A stretch of DNA of 22,733 nucleotides from Stephanodiscus triporus (Eukaryota; Bacillariophyta; Thalassiosirophyceae; Thalassiosirales; Thalassiosiraceae). This document shows, piece after piece, positions 1 to 9,160 of the stretch. The stretch covers positions 1-22,733 of the forward strand of contig JALLAZ010000114.1 in the NCBI GenBank assembly GCA_036939755.1, in the 5' to 3' direction. Numbering within the stretch: position 1 is the first letter of the stretch; every line of letters begins with the position of its first letter. Below the pieces are notes generated by a model. That model had not been told where the DNA came from. It worked only from the letters and a program-made list of their open reading frames with translations, and did no database searches. Position numbers and translations under genes: made by a program.

Positions 1-58
1 GGGGGGACACCACGCCCCGATGACCCTCCCCCCGTCCCGGATGCGAAATCTCTCCCCG

Positions 59-59
59 T

Positions 60-90
<31 letters not shown>
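59..90 (+). repeat. TAG/GTA trinucleotide microsatellite
   Basis: About ten uninterrupted copies of a GTA/TAG unit follow directly after a GTAAGT sequence at 58-63. The repeat is followed by a pyrimidine-rich stretch at 91-117. It could lie in an intron of a gene that begins left of the window, but only the repeat itself is clear. Confidence 0.8.
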
Positions 91-223
91 CGTCCCCTTC
101 CCTCCTCCCCCCCCCCGATGATTCGCATTCGTGGGAGGGGGGGGAGGAGGAGGAGGCGGAGGCGGAGGCCACCAATGCCAATAATGACGAAACATCCGCA
201 TCATCTCGTTCGACGCCACGCGG

Positions 224-826
224 ATGAATCGTTCGACGAGGTTCGCATTATCGTTGACGGGAGGAGGAGGCGGCTGCCGCCCCCGCCGCCGCTGCTGCGG
301 GCCGCCCCCTCCTCCTCCCGCGCTCGAGACCGCCGGCACGTCGACCTCGTCGACGCGTCTCGCCACCGCCGCGTCGTCGTATTCGTCGTCGCGGTCGAGC
401 GAGTACCTTCCCGACGAATGCGAATACAACGACGACGACGACGACAACGACGAATCATCGACCCAAACCCCTCCCGAGGCGCCGCCCCCCGACGCCTCGT
501 CGTCGTCATCGCCGTTTTCGTTACCGTCGTCATCATCGTCGTCCCTGTCGTTCTTTCCGACGTCCAAATCGCGCCACTCGTCCGTCAACGAAAACGACGA
601 CGACGACGACGATGACGATTCCGCGCCCGCGTCAACGTCCGTAGACGACGACGACGACGACGCCAACAACAACAGCGAAGACGACGAGGCGAGGAGGGCG
701 GTACTGCCACTGCTACCGCCGCTCGGCCACGGCCGGGCGGATGACGACGCGACGACGACGACGTCGCTGAGGATGACTATCGCCAGGATTAGGAAATCCG
801 CCATAATAATAATAATATATAGGTGA
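224..826 (+). CDS. Possible low-complexity acidic protein (weak)
   Basis: An open frame of 200 codons encodes a Gly/Pro/Arg-rich start, then Ser runs, then blocks of six to eight Asp between residues about 70 and 160. Its tail is short and ends in an Ile run made by an ATA/ATT repeat. No domain is recognisable. Real proteins elsewhere in the window (the TRAPPC2L and PIG-M genes) carry the same kind of Asp and Ser blocks, so this may be a genuine exon. However, the GAC repeats keep several frames open on both strands, and no start or splice site stands out. A GTAAGT at 58-63 after an open stretch could be a splice donor of a gene entering from the left. Confidence 0.3.
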   Translation: MNRSTRFALSLTGGGGGCRPRRRCCGPPPPPPALETAGTSTSSTRLATAASSYSSSRSSEYLPDECEYNDDDDDNDESSTQTPPEAPPPDASSSSSPFSLPSSSSSSLSFFPTSKSRHSSVNENDDDDDDDDSAPASTSVDDDDDDANNNSEDDEARRAVLPLLPPLGHGRADDDATTTTSLRMTIARIRKSAIIIIIYR

Positions 827-1198
827 TCTTTCTCCCACGGACGCCTTCACGATGCCACAACATTCATCATTCATCGCGAGTGTCAATAATATGTGGGAAG
901 CGAAGAAATCAGCGTTTGGAAAAAGCGCGGGAGGAGGAGGTGTTTCAGGTCTCTCCGGGGAAGAAGTGATAACCTTTTCAGTAACATTTGTCACGTTAGT
1001 GTTATCTAAGTATCTAAATGATACCGTGAGAATGAATATTTACTTCCCGAAAGGTATCTTAGCAAATGCGTCAACAGTTGGGATATCAGTAGAACTGACT
1101 GACCCGGCCGTTTGCCTTGGCTCTGCCCGCATGCGCACCCACACACCCGACCTCGCTCAGCTCGCTTGTCGGATTTCTCTCTCTCTCATTCAGAGAAT
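827..1198. other. Intergenic region upstream of the sulfotransferase gene
   Basis: I see no supported gene here. Frames are open on both strands (852-1202 + and 713-994 -), but neither product has a recognisable domain. The stretch just before the sulfotransferase start has CT-rich tracts (1163-1190) that may be 5' leader or promoter sequence. Confidence 0.5.
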
Positions 1199-2206
1199 AT
1201 GAGGATGGAGGACAAGCCTCTGCGATCGTCGCACTTCAGATTCGCATTCGTTTCGGCCCTTCTTGCGCTCACGTTCTACCGCATCTACATTGCCACCTAT
1301 GGGCTATCTGGAATGGAGGACGAATCAACTTTCGTCGTCCCTATCGACTCACCCCAAAATGTCTTGGATGGCGAAATTGCATCCTATCCCAGAGAAGCAC
1401 CGATGTTGTCCAACGTGCGTTCTATCGACGAGTCGAAGCTGCCGTTCAAGTGCGGCATCATCTTCTTCTATCACATAGCGTGCACCGGCGGAGCTTCTAT
1501 GAATAGATGGCTCGGCCGAGAAAAGGACATAAACAAAAACGTCAAGTACTACACTCATTGGGGACGGAAAAGGCGGGTGCAGGACGAATTCATCAGGGGC
1601 ATGGACATGCAGGTAAAGGATATCGAACCGCGCGAATGGAGGATAGTGCACGCTCACGGCCATTCCCTCCATCTGAACACGAGCGAGCCGTACTTGTACA
1701 AGTGGAGGGAAGAGGTGGAGAGTCAGGGGTGCGGCTTTGTGGCGACCACCATGCTTCGCGATGCCGTCGGGCACACGATCAGTCAACACAAGGGCATGTT
1801 CCTATACAACAACACCGTGGACGAGTTCGTCGAATATCTGGAACCGGAGAACTACAACAAGCGTGGGCACTTCACGACGCAACTCGATTACGTTCTCTAT
1901 AATGGCGATAGGAATCAACACAATGCAACGAAGGAGGAAAAAGTGAGACGCGCGATAGAACTCCTAAGGAGGCACTTCGATATCGTCCTACTCAGCGACC
2001 ACGAGCGATTCACGCAAATTATCCTCAAGGTGACGGGATGGAAGGGCGCGCCTATTAGGCACAGCAACGCATTCCACGGGATGCTGAATTTCACCGAAAG
2101 GGAATTGAATAGGATAAAATCCCTTACGGAGGCCAATGGGGATGTGATGTTTATCGATGCAGTGAAGCACATTTACTATGGTCACATGGATTATTTGTTG
2201 GCATAG
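1199..2206 (+). CDS. Golgi-type sulfotransferase family protein
   Basis: This single-exon gene encodes 335 residues. Residues about 13-30 are a hydrophobic segment after a short basic N-terminus, the usual type II Golgi anchor. A cytosolic PAPS-using P-loop region is replaced by a variant, H92-I-A-C-T-G-G, where the family normally has a Lys before TGG. The 3'-phosphate site is better kept: R187 and S195 lie in a TTMLRDAVGHTISQ block. The end (NGDVMFIDAVKHIYYGHM) is typical of algal members. Four N-glycosylation sequons, at N160, N204, N242 and N297, fit a lumenal catalytic domain. I chose the ATG at 1199 because the anchor starts right after it; the frame is open to 1112, but that extension is low-complexity. 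The family moves sulfate from PAPS to sugars or proteins. The substrate cannot be read, and the loss of the Lys leaves activity uncertain. Confidence 0.8.
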   Translation: MRMEDKPLRSSHFRFAFVSALLALTFYRIYIATYGLSGMEDESTFVVPIDSPQNVLDGEIASYPREAPMLSNVRSIDESKLPFKCGIIFFYHIACTGGASMNRWLGREKDINKNVKYYTHWGRKRRVQDEFIRGMDMQVKDIEPREWRIVHAHGHSLHLNTSEPYLYKWREEVESQGCGFVATTMLRDAVGHTISQHKGMFLYNNTVDEFVEYLEPENYNKRGHFTTQLDYVLYNGDRNQHNATKEEKVRRAIELLRRHFDIVLLSDHERFTQIILKVTGWKGAPIRHSNAFHGMLNFTERELNRIKSLTEANGDVMFIDAVKHIYYGHMDYLLA

Positions 2207-2520
2207 AAGCGGCTTAGAAAGCCAACCGACGACACTACACGGGGGTTGATATTGGTTACTTCTACATTCTATTATTATTGGCATTATCTCAAGAAATGAT
2301 CCCGAGAAGCGCGCGCATCATCACTCATTATTTTGGCCAAGTTAGTGATTTCCTAATTGATTTGATAGCGAGGTAGGACAATTGATCTTTGATTTGCCAA
2401 AAGACACTCAGAAATCAGGCAAGAAAGATTGAGTGAAATATCATAGAGTCAAAGAGTAGTAGGTGGTATGTGTTGAGTGATTTAATAGAATCATATAATA
2501 ATATGGTAGCGTCCAAATAA
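2207..2520. other. AT-rich intergenic region
   Basis: This lies between the sulfotransferase stop and the end of the first Cys/His-repeat pseudogene, which are convergent. It probably holds both 3' ends. No open frame of note, RNA gene or strong repeat is visible. Confidence 0.6.
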
Positions 2521-3634
2521 TCATAATACATATTCGTTGATAGCTGCGATGAACAACTCCCTCGACCCATCATTTACAAAGCCACTTTCACAATCTTTCA
2601 ATAAAATTTCGTCCAGGACTTGTAAATCCAGGCACCTATTACCTATTACCTCTTCGTCGGAATGGTTTGAGGCGGTCGCGGAAGGATGAAGGGAGGGTGA
2701 TTGGTGGGCAGCGGTGACACTCATGTTCGTTCGCGGACTGTACGTGCCGATTATTCCGCCCCCTCTGCAACGGCACCCCCGGTCATGGGATTGCAGCCCT
2801 CAGGAGGCTGGGGGGACAATTTCACTTCTCGAGGGGAAGTGGCGAAAGACTTCACGCCATGCCCCCGACAAATGCCGCCCTGATGGGCATTGTTTGTGCA
2901 TCCCTCGTGGCAACAAAGTTTCACCTTCGCGTGTATGCAGCGTGTCACCTTCCCGCCATGCCCGACGCAAACTCCTCCTAGTTTGGCTTGGTTGATGCAC
3001 CCCTTCTGGCTACAATGTTCCCGTTTCACAAACGCCCTGTGCCTATTGCAAACTCCGCCTTTACAGTAAGCTTTATTGGCGCATCCTCCGTGGATGCATC
3101 GTTTAACCTTTGCGCCATGCCTGATACAAACTCGTCCCTTTCGAGCATAGTTCGCGCATCCCTCGTGGATGCAGCCGTGGCGATTCTTCTCTGCGCCATG
3201 CCTCACACAAACTGTTCCCTTTCGGGCGTAGTTTGCGCATCCCTCGTGGCCGCAGCATGTCGCCCTCGCTCCATGCCGCAAACAAACTCCTCCATTTTGG
3301 GAACGGTTCGCGCACCCCATCCGGCTGCAGCGTTTCTGCCTCGCGCCATGCCTGCAACAAACTCCGCCCTTAACGGCTCCATTGGCGCGCACCCCTCGCG
3401 GCTGCGGCGTTTCACCTCTTCGCCGTGCCCCACGCAAACTCCGCCCGCAACGGCTTTATTGGCGCGTCCCTCGCGACTGCAGCCGTGGCGTTACTTTTCT
3501 GCGCCATGCCTGATACAAACTCCGCCCTTAACGACGCCATTGGTGCACCCCTCGTTGCTGCAAAGTTTCGCCAAGTAGCGGATGATATGTTTTAAAGAGA
3601 ACCGTAGAGAGTAAATAATAATGTTCGGAGACAT
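2521..3634 (-). pseudogene. Decayed Cys/His-repeat (WRKY19-like) gene, copy 1
   Basis: Read on the minus strand, this encodes about nine units of roughly 25 residues. The pattern is C-x3-G-C-x-N-x-A-x2-G-G-V-C-x2-H-G-A, the Cys/His repeat often labelled WRKY19-like in diatoms; its role is unknown, perhaps metal or nucleic-acid binding. An ATG at 3634-3632 opens a frame that stops after one unit: an AAG-TAA-CGC at about 3490 stands where a sister unit has AAG-AAT-CGC. A two-base GC gain near 3386 then shifts the frame. A further shift near 2765 separates the repeats (open at 2751-3437) from a tail at 2521-2724 containing the stretch NDGSRELFIAAINE. The tail matches the end of copy 2 at 7993. 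Nonsense and shift lesions together argue for a dead gene rather than sequencing slips. Confidence 0.75.
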
Positions 3635-3924
3635 TTTTATCGCTAAGAGTACTTATATCCTTTTGCTACCATAACTTTGATTCCTCTCACACGTGGCGAA
3701 CAGAACAAGACTACCCTAGCGTATTCCCGTAGGACAAAAATAATGTATGTAGAGTACCACCGCTATGGTTGTCTTCTGAGGCTGAGGGAAATAGTGCCCC
3801 CCCCCCCCCTTGATGCATAAACAGGAGTATGTATTCATAAGATAAGTAGTTTTACTGTGAAGTAATGTTATCTACTATGCGATATTGCATACCAAAAATA
3901 TTGCTATTGTTTGCTGCTACTTGT
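3635..3924. other. Intergenic region with a C homopolymer
   Basis: AT-rich sequence upstream of the copy 1 pseudogene on the minus strand, so its former promoter would lie here. A run of 13 C occupies 3797-3809. No gene is seen. Confidence 0.55.
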
Positions 3925-4296
3925 CTATGAATCGTCCGAGTCGCTGTCGCTGTCGCTGTCGCTGGGGTATGGTGCTCCACCGCCACTCCTGCCTCCACCA
4001 CCACCGCCACCGCTGCCGCTGCTGCCACTGCGGCCACTGCTGCCACTGCTGCCACCTCCTCCGTTATCTTCCTCCATGCTGTCAAGAAACCCAAAGTCGG
4101 CAATGCTGGCATTTGTGGGCTGGGCCGTGAGGCCGCGGCGATCGATTGCAACCTTCAGGGTGCAAACATACATGCAGTTGAACTGCATGTGCGTCTTTCC
4201 TGCAAACGACACCTTCTGTTTGGTGGGGATGTGGAATATCTTGACTCTTGGGTTTCCTGTGCACTTCACGTTGAGCTGGATGAGACAGACACCACC
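3925..4296 (-). CDS. Exon-like fragment resembling the end of a PTEN-type C2 domain
   Basis: The minus frame is open from just after a TGA at 4299-4297 to a stop at 3925 and has no ATG at its front, so it looks like a 3' exon or a remnant. Its first 60 residues follow the strand pattern of the C2 (tensin-type) domain of PTEN and auxilin. There is an LNVKCTGNPRVKIFHIP strand pair, then KTHMQFNCMYV where the family has a phe-rich FHT/FNT strand, then TLKVAIDRRG. The tail is acidic and Gly-rich and ends in Ser-Asp repeats, like many PTEN tails. No phosphatase domain (HCxxGxxR) is visible upstream on this strand, and no good 3' splice site was settled. The family assignment is by eye and tentative. 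Confidence 0.4.
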   Translation of the reverse strand, partial: GGVCLIQLNVKCTGNPRVKIFHIPTKQKVSFAGKTHMQFNCMYVCTLKVAIDRRGLTAQPTNASIADFGFLDSMEEDNGGGGSSGSSGRSGSSGSGGGGGGGRSGGGAPYPSDSDSDSDSDDS

Positions 4297-4470
4297 TCAT
4301 AGCCTACGAGTTTACCTGGTTTTCGGGTCCTGAGTTTTGTAATATTTTTTTAATTAGCGTAGCGCTAGAAAAAATAGAACCCAACCTCCCACCTCCAATG
4401 TTACATCGGGGATTTATGAGGGATTCAGACTCTTGGGGTGACTCATGCTGTGATTTTTTCAGCTCACAGA

Positions 4471-4547
4471 CAGATACGCAAATATGCAAAAGATGGATGC
4501 GGAGGTTTTTCTTTGTTCGCGAATGTTCTTTTGCATATTCGTATCTG
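4471..4547. repeat. Imperfect inverted repeat with 33-nt loop
   Basis: The left arm, 4471-4493, begins CAGATACGCAAATATG. It is complementary to the right arm, 4527-4547, apart from two bases missing from the right arm. The arms are separated by 33 bases. The motif ATCTGCG/CGCAGAT and the word GCAAATA recur in the repeats at 4605-4710, so these belong to one repeat family. Confidence 0.75.
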
Positions 4548-4604
4548 CGGATTTTGTTTTTGTTGGCTATTAGTCTGCTAAACATTAAAAAATGATCCCA
4601 AAAT

Positions 4605-4710
4605 TTATCTGCGTATCTAGAAAATTTTATTTGCGCGCAAATAAGACCCTCCGCGTGGAAGATTTATTTGCGTGCAAATAAATTTATCTGCGTGCAAATA
4701 AATTTATCTC
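4605..4710. repeat. Near-palindromic AT-rich tandem repeats
   Basis: Units at 4662-4681 (ATTTATTTGCGTGCAAATAA) and 4682-4701 (one base different) are head-to-tail 20-bp copies, with a third partial copy at 4702. A related unit with a GCGC centre lies at 4627-4645, and a diverged one starts at 4605. Each unit is almost self-complementary around TGCGTGCA. They could be protein-binding sites or the end of a small mobile element; neither is shown. Confidence 0.75.
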
Positions 4711-5196
4711 CAGTACTGTTCTACATATGACACCTGCCCCCCCTATTTCCTTGCTGTTTGTTGCTGTTGTCTCGCGGTGCGCCTTTGTTGCCGCCGCTGC
4801 CATCATTGCCGATGTTGTCGTCGTCATCGCCGTCACCATTTCAGTCACAGTTTCCGTCGTCGTCGCCATCGCCAACTCCGTCACCGTCGCCTCGCCGTTG
4901 CCACCCGTCCGCTGCCACATAGAGTACTTGATCTTGTCTGTATCCTCATTGCTGATGGGCGGCAAGCTTTGCCGGACAAATGGATTGCCGGCGGCATCGC
5001 AATCGCTACAAGACGGAGAGGACGAAGTTGTCCTATTCTTCCCCCCCGGACACGACCTCCTCCGAGTCGTTGTCTTCGTCATGATCGTCTTTGTTGTCAT
5101 TGACTGCATGTGGGGGTTCTCGATCAACTACCTTAGATAAGCATAGAGGGGGTAAAATAGGGCGTCAATTGTCATGTTATCAGTAGTAGAGATAAT

Positions 5197-5296
5197 GGTT
5201 TTGCTGGCATTTCTTAAATTTTGCTGGCTTTTGCTGGCGTGGTTTTGGGCCAAAAAATAAGCACGCCAGCAAAATTTAAGATACGCCAGCAAAACC
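5197..5296. repeat. Inverted repeat with 32-bp arms built from TTTTGCTGGC
   Basis: The left arm, 5197-5228, and the right arm, 5265-5296, are complementary at 30 of 32 positions. The word TTTTGCTGGC occurs directly at 5199, 5219 and 5229, and as its complement at 5265 and 5285. The 36-base spacer carries the extra direct copy. The structure would fold into a long hairpin and resembles a miniature inverted-repeat element, but no target-site duplication was made out. Confidence 0.8.
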
Positions 5297-5486
5297 ACAC
5301 TCCAGAAAATACCGGCACTCCGTAATAATGCCACCCATTCGTCGTCGTCGTCGTGGAGTTGTGAAAATAATAAGAGGGACACCCACACGACGGACGCATA
5401 AACCCCACGTGGTGAAGAGCGAAGCGATAGAGGGAATCTCATCGTCCTTGAGTAAGTAAAGTCGTCGACCGAGATAATATCATCCT

Positions 5487-6502
5487 ATGGCAATCGCCAT
5501 GCCGCTATATCATGATGATGATGCATCGCGGTCAGGAGGAGACGAACGAGCGTCACCTCGACGACGGCACGTCGACGTCGTCGAGGTCGAACGCGAGGAT
5601 GTCTCGCGAATGACGTATCGTCAATTGCGGGATAGATTGTACGAATCGAACGTACCGATAAAGGGGGGATGGCGCAAGAAGGACTTGGCGAATTATTATC
5701 GAAGGCATCTCCTGCCGCTCGCGAATGAGAACATCGATGACGATGACGATGGTGGTCGTGACGACGACGCGTCGCCGACACGCGGGGGGGGCGACGACGA
5801 CGAATCCCCCCCGCCCGTGGCGCGAAAAATAACAACGACGTCCCCATCGTCCTCCGACGGGGGGGTAGGAGGAGGAGTGATAATGATACGTCCGACCTCG
5901 TACTCCTCCTCGTCCTACCCCTCCTCGTCATCCATCCTCGCATCCCATCCCGTCATAATCGGCCTACTATTACGACTCCTGCCGGCGTTCGTCCTGCCCT
6001 CGTTATTCGACGATGGACGTATACTCCGCGGCGTGAAGTACACCGACGTCGATTACGACGTGTACGTCGACGCCTCGCGACTCGTATCCAGCGGCATGAG
6101 CCCGTACGGCAGGCACACCTATCGCTACACTCCGTTCTTGGCGAGCTTGCTATCGTTCTCCCATCACCGTTGGGCATTTCCCGATATGATGTTATCCTCG
6201 TCGCGGTACTTCGGGAGGGTGTTATTCTGCCTCGCGGACGTTTTCTGCGGGTACATCGTCGTCAGGCTTCGACGACATCAACGACGACTACGACGCGGAG
6301 GGGGAGAGAACGACGAGGTACGAACGGCCCCCTCCTTCTCCTCCCCCGACCTCATCCACGCCTTATGGTGGATGTACAATCCCCTACCGATTAACATATG
6401 CACGAGGGGATCCGCGGAGAGCCTCGTTGTTCTTTTGCCGGTCCTCGCGAGCGTGGCCTTCGCGCTTGGCGGGTGCGACATCGACGACGATGCAGAAAGA
6501 AC

Positions 6503-6534
<32 letters not shown>

Positions 6535-7633
6535 CGACGGGAAAGGAGGAGGACGAGGATGGCAAGTCGTCGTCGTACCCGATACTGGCACGGGCCTGCC
6601 TATCGGGCATATTCCACGGCATCGGGATGCACGCGAAGATTTATCCCGTGATATACACGGTTTCGTTCATGGCGTACTTCTCGCGCCAGGGGGAGCGGAC
6701 GATGATGCCGACCAGGACGACCAAGGCGACTACCACGACGACCTTCCCGTGGAGACATCCCACGCGAATCGCGCGTCTGGCGATCGCGTGGGTCCGACGA
6801 TTGTTCTTCACCCCGTGCTCGATGTGAGTCTCGTCGTATTTCCGAATACAAAAAAAACTGACGGCCATTCCTCGTGTTTTTGCGAATCTTTTTTTACCCC
6901 CAACTTGGCGCCCCCCCGCCCCCCCCCCTATTTGGTGATAAATACAACACATGAACAAAAAAACACAACAATCCCCATCAGCGCGTTTCTCCTCGTTTCG
7001 ATGGGGACGGCCGGGACGCTGACGTACCTCGCCGTTCGTAATTACGGACGGGAGGCCCTCGACGAGGGATTGCTGTATCACCTCCGTCGCGTCGATCACC
7101 GTCACAACTACTCCATGTACTGGTACTGGATCTACCTCGCGCGGGGGAGGGCCGAGTCCACCTCATCGGCCGCCCCGGTATGGTCGCGCCTGGCGGGCCT
7201 CGTCCCCCTTGTCCCGCAGGTCCTCATCCTCGGATTTTCCAGCCTCGGGATCGCGCCGTACGATCTGACGTTTGCCCTCTTCTGTCAGACGTTCGCGTTC
7301 GTCGCGTTCAACAAGGTCATCACGGCGCAGTACTTCGTATGGTACCTCTGTCTGCTCCCGCTTTGCTCGTCTCGCGTGATTTGGCATACGAGACGGATGC
7401 ACGTGTCCCTGGCCGTGCTAATATTCACGATTGTTACCTGGCTCCTTTCGGCTTTCACTCTCGAGATGCTCGGGTGGAGGTCGCACAGGATGGTCTGGAT
7501 GGCGTCCCTCTTGTTCTTCGTCGCGAACGTAAATCTCCTCCTATCGATCATGGACGGGTATGTGGGGCCCTCCTCACGACGATGGGGCGTAGACGATCGC
7601 GCGGCGAAGAAAAAGAAGGTGAAGGCATCGTGA
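5487..7633 (+). CDS. PIGM: GPI mannosyltransferase I catalytic subunit (PIG-M), two exons
   Basis: PIG-M adds the first, alpha-1,4-linked mannose to the GPI precursor, using dolichol-phosphate mannose on the lumenal side of the ER. I read the CDS as join(5487..6823, 6982..7633), 662 residues. The intron 6824-6981 has GTGAGT and CAG ends; a TGA stands at once inside it, and splicing restores the frame exactly. Family marks are KYTDVDYDV with the DxD at residues 187-189, SSGMSPYGRHTYRYTP (201-216), GMHAKIYP (380-387), and after the intron LLYHLRRVDHRHNYSMYWYW and FNKVITAQYFVWYLCLLPL. Human PIG-M has about 423 residues. The excess here is a 150-residue N-terminal extension with a SAP/LEM-like helix pair (43-75), plus Asp- and Thr-rich loops (about 330-360 and 405-420). 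The identity is clear; the start could be a later ATG. Confidence 0.93.
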
Positions 7634-7992
7634 CAAAAAGTCATTGATTTGTTGCCCGCCCGTGGGGAACCAACTACACCATCTAAGCTACTGTCATCCC
7701 ATATGACTCCAGAAAAATTTAAATATCATAGATTAATGTATCATTGCGACATATTTCATTATTGTCGACACACGTATGGCCCAAGAAGCATTGTGGTGCA
7801 GACAACGCGCTTACAACATTAATCTACCTATGGTTGTGAATCGGTATGTTGGGTACAGACTACGAAAGTAAGGGCGGCGACTGGCACGATCGTCAGGGAT
7901 ACAGGAATCGGCCAGTGACAGCCTCTTGCAACGTTGACTAGCATATGATCAAAAAGGCCCAGTAAGGCTCCAAATCTGATCTATAAACCCCT
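7634..7992. other. Intergenic region, no gene seen
   Basis: AT-rich sequence between the convergent PIG-M gene and pseudogene copy 2. It should hold the PIG-M 3' UTR. No frame, RNA or repeat is supported. Confidence 0.6.
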
Positions 7993-9045
7993 TCAGTAGC
8001 TCTCGTTGATGTCTGCAATGAACAGCCCCCTTGACCCATCAACTACCAGGTCATTTTCACGAGCTTTTCGCATAAGTTTACCGAAATGCTGTGCACTCGC
8101 GTGCTGGTGCTCGGGACAAACATACTTGTAAACCCAGGCACCAATATCGTCAGAAAAGAATGTGGTCATTACAGAAGGAAGAAGGGAGGGTGATAGATAA
8201 GCGGGGGCGCGACTGGGGCCAGTTTTGGGGTTACACACACCAATTCTCCTGCCCCTTCCGGCGATGGTATCCATAATAGTGACATAGTGGTCCTCAAAAG
8301 GCTGGGGGGGACATAACGCTCCTCGAGGGGCGGTGGCGGGAGATTTCGCACCTTGCCTCCGGCAAACTCCGCCCTGAATGGCTCCATTGGCGCACCCATC
8401 ATGGCTGCAGCGTTTCACCTTCGTGCCATGTCTAATACACACTCCGCCCTGGATGGCTTAATTGGTGCATCTATCATGCAGCGTTTCACCTTCACACCAT
8501 GCCTGAAACAAACTCATCCCTGATGGGTGTAGTTGGTGCACCCACTGTGGCTACAGATGCAACAATTCGGCCTTGCGCCATGCCTCAAACAAACTCCACC
8601 CTTAGCGGCTCCATCGGCGCACCCATCATGGCTGCAGTGTTTCTACTTTGCGCCATGCCTTGCACAAACGCCGCCCTGGATGGCTTTATTGGTGAACCCC
8701 TCGTGGCTGCGGTGGCATTTCAACTTCGCGCCATGCCTCACACAAACTCCACAATGAATGGCTCTATTGGTGCATCCATCGTGGCTGCAGCGTTTCTGTG
8801 TCGCGCCATGCCTGATACAAACTCTGCCGTGAATGGCTCCATATTGGCATATCCCTCGTGGCTTCAAGGTTTTACATTCGCGCCATGCCTGAAACAAACT
8901 CCGCCCCGTTGGGGATAGTTGGTGCACCTCTAGTGGCTGCAGAATCTCACCTTGCTGCAGCGTTTCTTCGCGCCATGCCTTTTACAAACTCCGCCCTTCA
9001 GCGGTACTACGATTATTACCTGCCTATTATTTGTGTGGTAGCTGC
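7993..9045 (-). pseudogene. Decayed Cys/His-repeat (WRKY19-like) gene, copy 2
   Basis: This minus-strand sequence has the same repeat unit and C-terminal tail as copy 1: VDGSRGLFIADINES here against NDGSRELFIAAINE there. At least eight units can be followed from about 9045 down to 8360. The reading frame is broken repeatedly. There is a TAG after CSH near 8930, a TGA for the first Cys codon near 8865, and a two-base gain near 8845. A TAG follows HGAK near 8643, a TGA stands for a Gly codon near 8510, a four-base loss lies near 8475, and a TAA follows CTN near 8460. The last unit and tail are intact at 7993-8442. The damage is heavier than in copy 1. The tail here (about 110 residues) is longer and better kept, so it is the better guide to the ancestral C-terminus. 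The function of the family is unknown. Confidence 0.8.
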
Positions 9046-9160
9046 GGCAATGTACGGTAATATGGATGCCATTCCAAAGAGTTCCGGTATTTCCCAGGAG
9101 AGACATTCTGACAGACAGAAATTCAAAAAAATGAAGTTCACCACCTAATTTGGCTCTCGG

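Larger units (their letters stand above)
4301..5486. other. Gene-poor region with repeats
   Basis: About 1.2 kb without a convincing gene. A minus frame at 4684-5127 (147 codons) is open, but much of it is Thr/Met/Ala-rich translation of GACGAC-type repeats; its middle part (about residues 38-75) is less repetitive and cannot be excluded as an exon. A minus frame at 5128-5442 runs through the inverted repeat described separately and is probably chance. The rest is AT-rich with short palindromic repeats. Confidence 0.5.

Noticed and set aside
201..536. Minus frame of 111 codons at the left end
   Set aside because: Thr/Arg runs come from the complement of GAC/TCG repeats; no domain is visible.
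2988..3578. Long plus-strand frame of 196 codons, and similar plus frames at 8499-8918 and 8858-9148
   Set aside because: They are antisense shadows of the Cys/His repeats; the products are just the repeat read backwards, rich in Ala, Ser and Pro.
2850..3580. Regularly spaced similar words (GCGCCATGCC, CAAACTCCGCC) about 75-80 bp apart, like a CRISPR array; the same at 8340-9000
   Set aside because: The period and content match translated Cys/His repeat units on the minus strand, spacers are also related to each other, and the setting is eukaryotic.
5128..5442. Minus frame of 104 codons with hydrophobic segments
   Set aside because: Its membrane-like part is the translation of the inverted repeat at 5197-5296.
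6398..6981. Front part of a 411-codon plus frame ending at 7633
   Set aside because: Only the part after 6982 is PIG-M exon 2; the front is the wrong frame of exon 1 plus the intron.
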